Origin: an uncultured Clostridia bacterium
GTDB taxonomy: Bacteria > Bacillota > Clostridia > Oscillospirales > Ruminococcaceae
Direction: 5' to 3'
Length of the DNA stretch: 64,000 bases
NCBI GenBank assembly: GCA_947624675.1
Contig: CANQLI010000002.1
Location: 186,001 to 250,000, forward strand
Shown here: one piece after another, positions 61,024-64,000 of the stretch
Position numbering within the stretch: the stretch's first letter is position 1
Layout: each line of letters begins with the position of its first letter
Notes under the pieces: generated by a model
The model's input: only the letters and a program-made list of their open reading frames with translations
Told to the model about the DNA's origin: nothing
Database searches by the model: none
Position numbers and translations under genes: made by a program

Positions 61024-63231
61024 CTATGCCTTAACGCCCTTGGCTTTTGCGTTGACAGCTCCAACATCGGTCGTAGTCACCTTACCGTCTTTCGATAGGT
61101 CAGCTACCTCAATATCATAGCCTTCAAGCGCTTTTATTCCCTTTGCGTGTGAGTTTGCAAGTCCTACATCCGCCGTTGTTATCCTTCCATCGCCGTTTAT
61201 GTCGCCGATAATATGTATCTCAGCGTCCAGCGTTGCAACACCGTCTGATACGGTTACCTCATAGCTTCTCGGTGCGCAGTTTTCTGCTGTTACGCCTATT
61301 ACATACTCTCCGTCCTCGAGGTCTGATACGGTATTGTTTATGCCTGTTGATTCGTAGATAACTTCACCGTCTGCGCTTGTTACAGTTACAGTAACCTCAG
61401 TGTCAACACCCGGAGCTTTAACAGCTATATTTATTTCGCCGTTAGCAATAAGCTTTAGCGCCGCAACAGCGTCGCCTATCGCCTTAGCGGCATTATCCGC
61501 CGCCTCCTGAGAAGCATAAATATCATCTACAACAGCCCTTGCCGCTTCAATGGCTTTATTCAAAGCTTCGACCGATTCGTCGGTATACATACTAGTATCA
61601 ATTTCCTCTGCCGACTTTACTGCTTCCTCTAATGCGGTTGTGTTTGCGATATACACAACATTTGTATCTGTAAGATACCCTGCGTCTCTAAGCGTTTTTT
61701 CTGTTGTGCTGTCCTTGTAGATATAAAATGTAGGGTCATTTGAAAGGTCAAAGCAGAATCCTTCTTGTACGCCTGCTCCATTGACATATATTTTGCTTAT
61801 ATATTCGAGATTGTCACAGTCTATTATTATTTCCTTAAGAGAAGGGCAATAGCTAAACAGGGAATCCCCGATGCCGTTTTCATGTATAAGCTCATACTGG
61901 GTATAGTGGACATCTCCCACGCCCTTAATAATCACCTTTTTTAAATTTGCACAACTTCCAAAAGCTGTATTTGAACGGGGAGCATTGTCTGTGGGTGTTT
62001 GAATATACACCATACTTGGTATTACTACCTCCTCCAGAAAATCACAACGCTTAAAAGAAGCCCCGCCTAATACCATTCCTTCAACTAAGTTTACAGAAGT
62101 AATGTTTGTATTTTCAAATGCAAAACTACGTAGTATACTTAATGTAGATGGCAAAATCAAATCGCCCGATAAAGCCGAATTACGAAATGCTGCTTCTCCA
62201 ATTATCTTTATTTTTACAGGCAACCCATTGACAAGTTTCTTTAAGGAAGTACAATTCTGAAAACTGCCTCCCCCTATGTATTCCAGCGTATCCGGCAAAT
62301 CCACATCCTCTAATTTTGTAAAACTGCAAAACGCTCCGGATGGGCATGATACCCCTAATGAATATCCTGTTATAACATCAACACTGGTAATCCCGGATTC
62401 AATTACGATGTGTTCTGCTTTTTCCTTGTACTTTTCATAATAACCGTCAGAAATGGATATAGTTCCTTTACCACTGAATGTCAGGGTTTTATTTTTTTCG
62501 TTCCATTCCCATCTTGATAATAATCCGCTTATGCCGGAGGTTTCTGTAGTCTTAGGCATCTCTAGCTTATCGTAAGCATACATTTTTATTTCGGAAAAAG
62601 GCTGCTTTTCTGTAATATACTCTATATCATCATCTGTTAACAAAAGTTCATCCCTTAAGGTTTGTTCAGTTGTGCTGCCTTTGTAAATATGCCACTTTGT
62701 TCCTCTTCCGGCACGAGGATAATCATTTTTACTCAAATATGATAAGCCACCTTTTGTGCCTCCCACGTCCTCCACTATGTCCGTAGCATATATCCAAATG
62801 TCTTTTATGTTACTCTCCATGCCATAAAAACAGGTATACAGGTTTTTTACCGTAGGAGAAAGCACTGCTTCCTTGACATTAATACAATCATTAAATGCCG
62901 CATCAGAAGAATTAGGATGACCTACAATGCCTTTTCCTAAATCCTCAATACCTTCTTCAATTACGATTCTTTGTATATCTGCTCCAAGCTTCCGCCATGG
63001 CCAGGTTTTTTGACTACCATTCTCATCTATTTCCCGACTGAGAGCACCTTTTCCGGTTATAACCAGTGTGGCGTCTGTATTTATGAACCACTCTGCCTCA
63101 TCTCCACAGGTTCCTGATGTTGCGTAATCCTCATCTGCGGCACTAACGACCGACACACTCATAGCGCCTGTAAGCACAGTTACCGCCATTGCCGCAGATG
63201 TTAGTAGTGTTAAAATTCTCTTTGGTTTCAT
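61024..63231 (-). CDS. LRR (BspA-type)-dockerin surface protein
   Basis: A 735-residue secreted protein: signal peptide (about 1-32), BspA-like LRR region (about 35-525, with CGDEAEWFINTDATLVITGKG and a second WEWNEKNKTLTFSGKGTISI block), one FIVAR-like unit (about 545-605), a regulatory-like beta module (about 610-675) and a type I dockerin (GDINGDGRITTADVGLANSH, then DLSKDGKVTTTDVGAVNA). The last ~130 residues are close to those of the 1505-residue protein, so both should dock to the same cohesins. I use the ATG at 63231 (AAGGAGG 9 bases upstream) rather than an ATG overlapping that site. Its promoter seems to contain a poly-C tract. Confidence 0.9.
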   Translation of the reverse strand: MKPKRILTLLTSAAMAVTVLTGAMSVSVVSAADEDYATSGTCGDEAEWFINTDATLVITGKGALSREIDENGSQKTWPWRKLGADIQRIVIEEGIEDLGKGIVGHPNSSDAAFNDCINVKEAVLSPTVKNLYTCFYGMESNIKDIWIYATDIVEDVGGTKGGLSYLSKNDYPRAGRGTKWHIYKGSTTEQTLRDELLLTDDDIEYITEKQPFSEIKMYAYDKLEMPKTTETSGISGLLSRWEWNEKNKTLTFSGKGTISISDGYYEKYKEKAEHIVIESGITSVDVITGYSLGVSCPSGAFCSFTKLEDVDLPDTLEYIGGGSFQNCTSLKKLVNGLPVKIKIIGEAAFRNSALSGDLILPSTLSILRSFAFENTNITSVNLVEGMVLGGASFKRCDFLEEVVIPSMVYIQTPTDNAPRSNTAFGSCANLKKVIIKGVGDVHYTQYELIHENGIGDSLFSYCPSLKEIIIDCDNLEYISKIYVNGAGVQEGFCFDLSNDPTFYIYKDSTTEKTLRDAGYLTDTNVVYIANTTALEEAVKSAEEIDTSMYTDESVEALNKAIEAARAVVDDIYASQEAADNAAKAIGDAVAALKLIANGEINIAVKAPGVDTEVTVTVTSADGEVIYESTGINNTVSDLEDGEYVIGVTAENCAPRSYEVTVSDGVATLDAEIHIIGDINGDGRITTADVGLANSHAKGIKALEGYDIEVADLSKDGKVTTTDVGAVNAKAKGVKA

Positions 63232-63323
63232 TTGGTACATCCTCCTTAATAATGTTAATTGTGCGTTTAGCTTCACATAAATAATTTAAAAACTACTACA
63301 TTATCACCTCCGAAAACACGAAA

Positions 63324-63356
63324 AGGCGCAGTACGCCAAAAAAGCATACTACGCCT
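63324..63356 (-). terminator. Leader hairpin upstream of dockerin gene
   Basis: A 10-bp stem with one mismatch (63324-63333 with 63347-63356), a T-rich loop, and TTTT after it on the minus strand. It lies between the likely promoter (63421-63450) and the gene, so it is either a partial terminator in the leader or an RNA-stabilising hairpin. The stretch 63457-63642 has nothing else I can name. Confidence 0.5.
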
Positions 63357-63420
63357 CTATTACGATATTAAAATATAATTGAGAATAATCTATTTGTGCA
63401 ATATCAACAAAGGTTAGGTA

Positions 63421-63450
63421 ATTATACCCCCCCCCGTGCTACAATTTTAA
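63421..63450 (-). promoter_or_regulatory. Candidate phase-variable promoter with poly-C spacer
   Basis: The minus strand reads TTAAAA (63445-63450), an 18-base spacer that contains nine G (63427-63435 as C on plus), then TATAAT (63421-63426). Adding or losing one G would shift spacing to 19 or 17 and change promoter strength. The downstream gene is the dockerin protein starting at 63231. Confidence 0.6.
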
Positions 63451-63642
63451 CAATCGGCGATTTGCACATAATAATTATCCTCCAGTAGGTAATATAACAA
63501 TTACTTAATTAAATAAAGTCACACAATACAAATTACAAAATCATATTAGCACATTTACACACAAATGTCAAGCAAAAAAATAAAATTTTGTCGAAAAAAC
63601 TCAAAAAGTTATTTCGTATTAACAAATGTTGAAATTCTAACC

Positions 63643-64000
63643 TTAAGAGACTTCAATAGTGTCGACAGTAAAGCTTCCGTTTAAAACTGTGATTTTAAGA
63701 GTATGCTTACCATCATCAAGCCCTGACAAAGTAAGCGGCGATTGCCTGAAATCGGTACTTGAAATCTTATAGCACTCACACAAAATTTTTCCGTCAAGCT
63801 CAATGAGTATATCTGCTTCTTTACCCTTACCGCTTACAATACTTATGCCGACCCCAATAAAAGAAAACTCTAAACTGTCATATTTGCTTTTAGAGACTGC
63901 AAAGGTGCGGTTCCTGTAAAAATACGATTCCCCTGCTCTTAATTCCCATAAGCCGCTGTAAACTATCTTATCTGACAGAGCGTCTGTTTTTTTTACAAAA
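63643..64000 (-). CDS. C-terminal end of a secreted/carbohydrate-active type protein (partial)
   Basis: The reverse strand gives 119 residues ending at a TAA (63643-63645), with the N-terminus outside the window. The visible part is one beta-sandwich: YSGLWELRAGESYFYRNRTF, FSFIGVGISIVSGKGKEADI, ILIELDGKILCECY, then LSGLDDGKHTLKITVLNGSF and VDTIEV. This order resembles the C-terminal galactose-binding-like or CBM-like domains attached to glycoside hydrolases and esterases. The catalytic part, if any, is not visible. Confidence 0.65.
   Translation of the reverse strand, partial: FVKKTDALSDKIVYSGLWELRAGESYFYRNRTFAVSKSKYDSLEFSFIGVGISIVSGKGKEADILIELDGKILCECYKISSTDFRQSPLTLSGLDDGKHTLKITVLNGSFTVDTIEVS

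Overview
The window looks like a chromosomal segment of a low-GC (about 38-40 % by eye), spore-forming, anaerobic Firmicute of the Ruminococcus/Oscillospiraceae type. The evidence is two large secreted proteins ending in type I dockerin modules (cellulosome-type parts), spoVT and a cwlD-like amidase (sporulation), the GGGtGRT/Fe-S scaffold gene pair, many BspA-type leucine-rich repeats and FIVAR modules, and strong Shine-Dalgarno sites of the GGAGG type. I saw no rRNA, tRNA, CRISPR array, transposase or phage gene.

Layout. 0-9.5 kb is core chromosome: pyrE (partial), an amidohydrolase, a CNNM/CBS (HlyC/CorC) protein, the Fe-S scaffold/GGGtGRT pair, a CBS protein, an LCP cell-wall ligase, a ZIP metal transporter, spoVT and one very small gene. 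9.5-16.3 kb is a six-gene polyamine operon (speD, speA, speE, speB, carboxynorspermidine dehydrogenase, nspC) that encodes both known routes to spermidine. It follows a near-consensus promoter, a structured leader and a strong hairpin terminator placed just before the first start codon. 16.3-21.3 kb holds pstSCAB-phoU and a cwlD-like amidase.

21.4-34.9 kb is an accessory array of FtsX/MacB-type ABC transporters. Two complete cassettes each have promoter, small secreted protein, two membrane proteins and ATPase. They are followed upstream by two permease pairs without an ATPase and a decayed third cassette. The array carries three copies of a promoter/leader module (R), two copies of a promoter/operator module (S), shared 3' ends and a relic of a deleted permease, so recombination among copies has clearly been active. 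35-38.4 kb has a large wall-anchored 5'-nucleotidase and two small genes.

38.5-49.9 kb is a redox/stress island: a flavodoxin-aldo/keto reductase fusion, an NADPH-FMN reductase-like flavoprotein, a sugar O-acetyltransferase, LysR, an iron alcohol dehydrogenase, a flavodoxin lipoprotein, a CMD-cupin fusion, an aldo/keto reductase, a cyclophilin-like lipoprotein, TetR and a flavin reductase. Between them lie at least six gene relics: three flavodoxin pieces, a formylglycine-generating-enzyme-like gene with one stop, a DUF4405 start, and hydrolase and LysR ends.

50-64 kb is a cell-surface locus: a 1505-residue LRR-dockerin protein, a divergent LytTR regulator/GHKL kinase pair, two small genes and a FabG-like reductase, an LRR-FIVAR protein with a C-terminal sorting signal, a second LRR-dockerin protein, and the C-terminal end of another (probably carbohydrate-active) protein. 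Two 9-10 bp poly-C tracts, one in the likely -35/-10 spacer of the second dockerin gene and one at the end of the kinase gene, suggest phase-variable expression of this surface locus.
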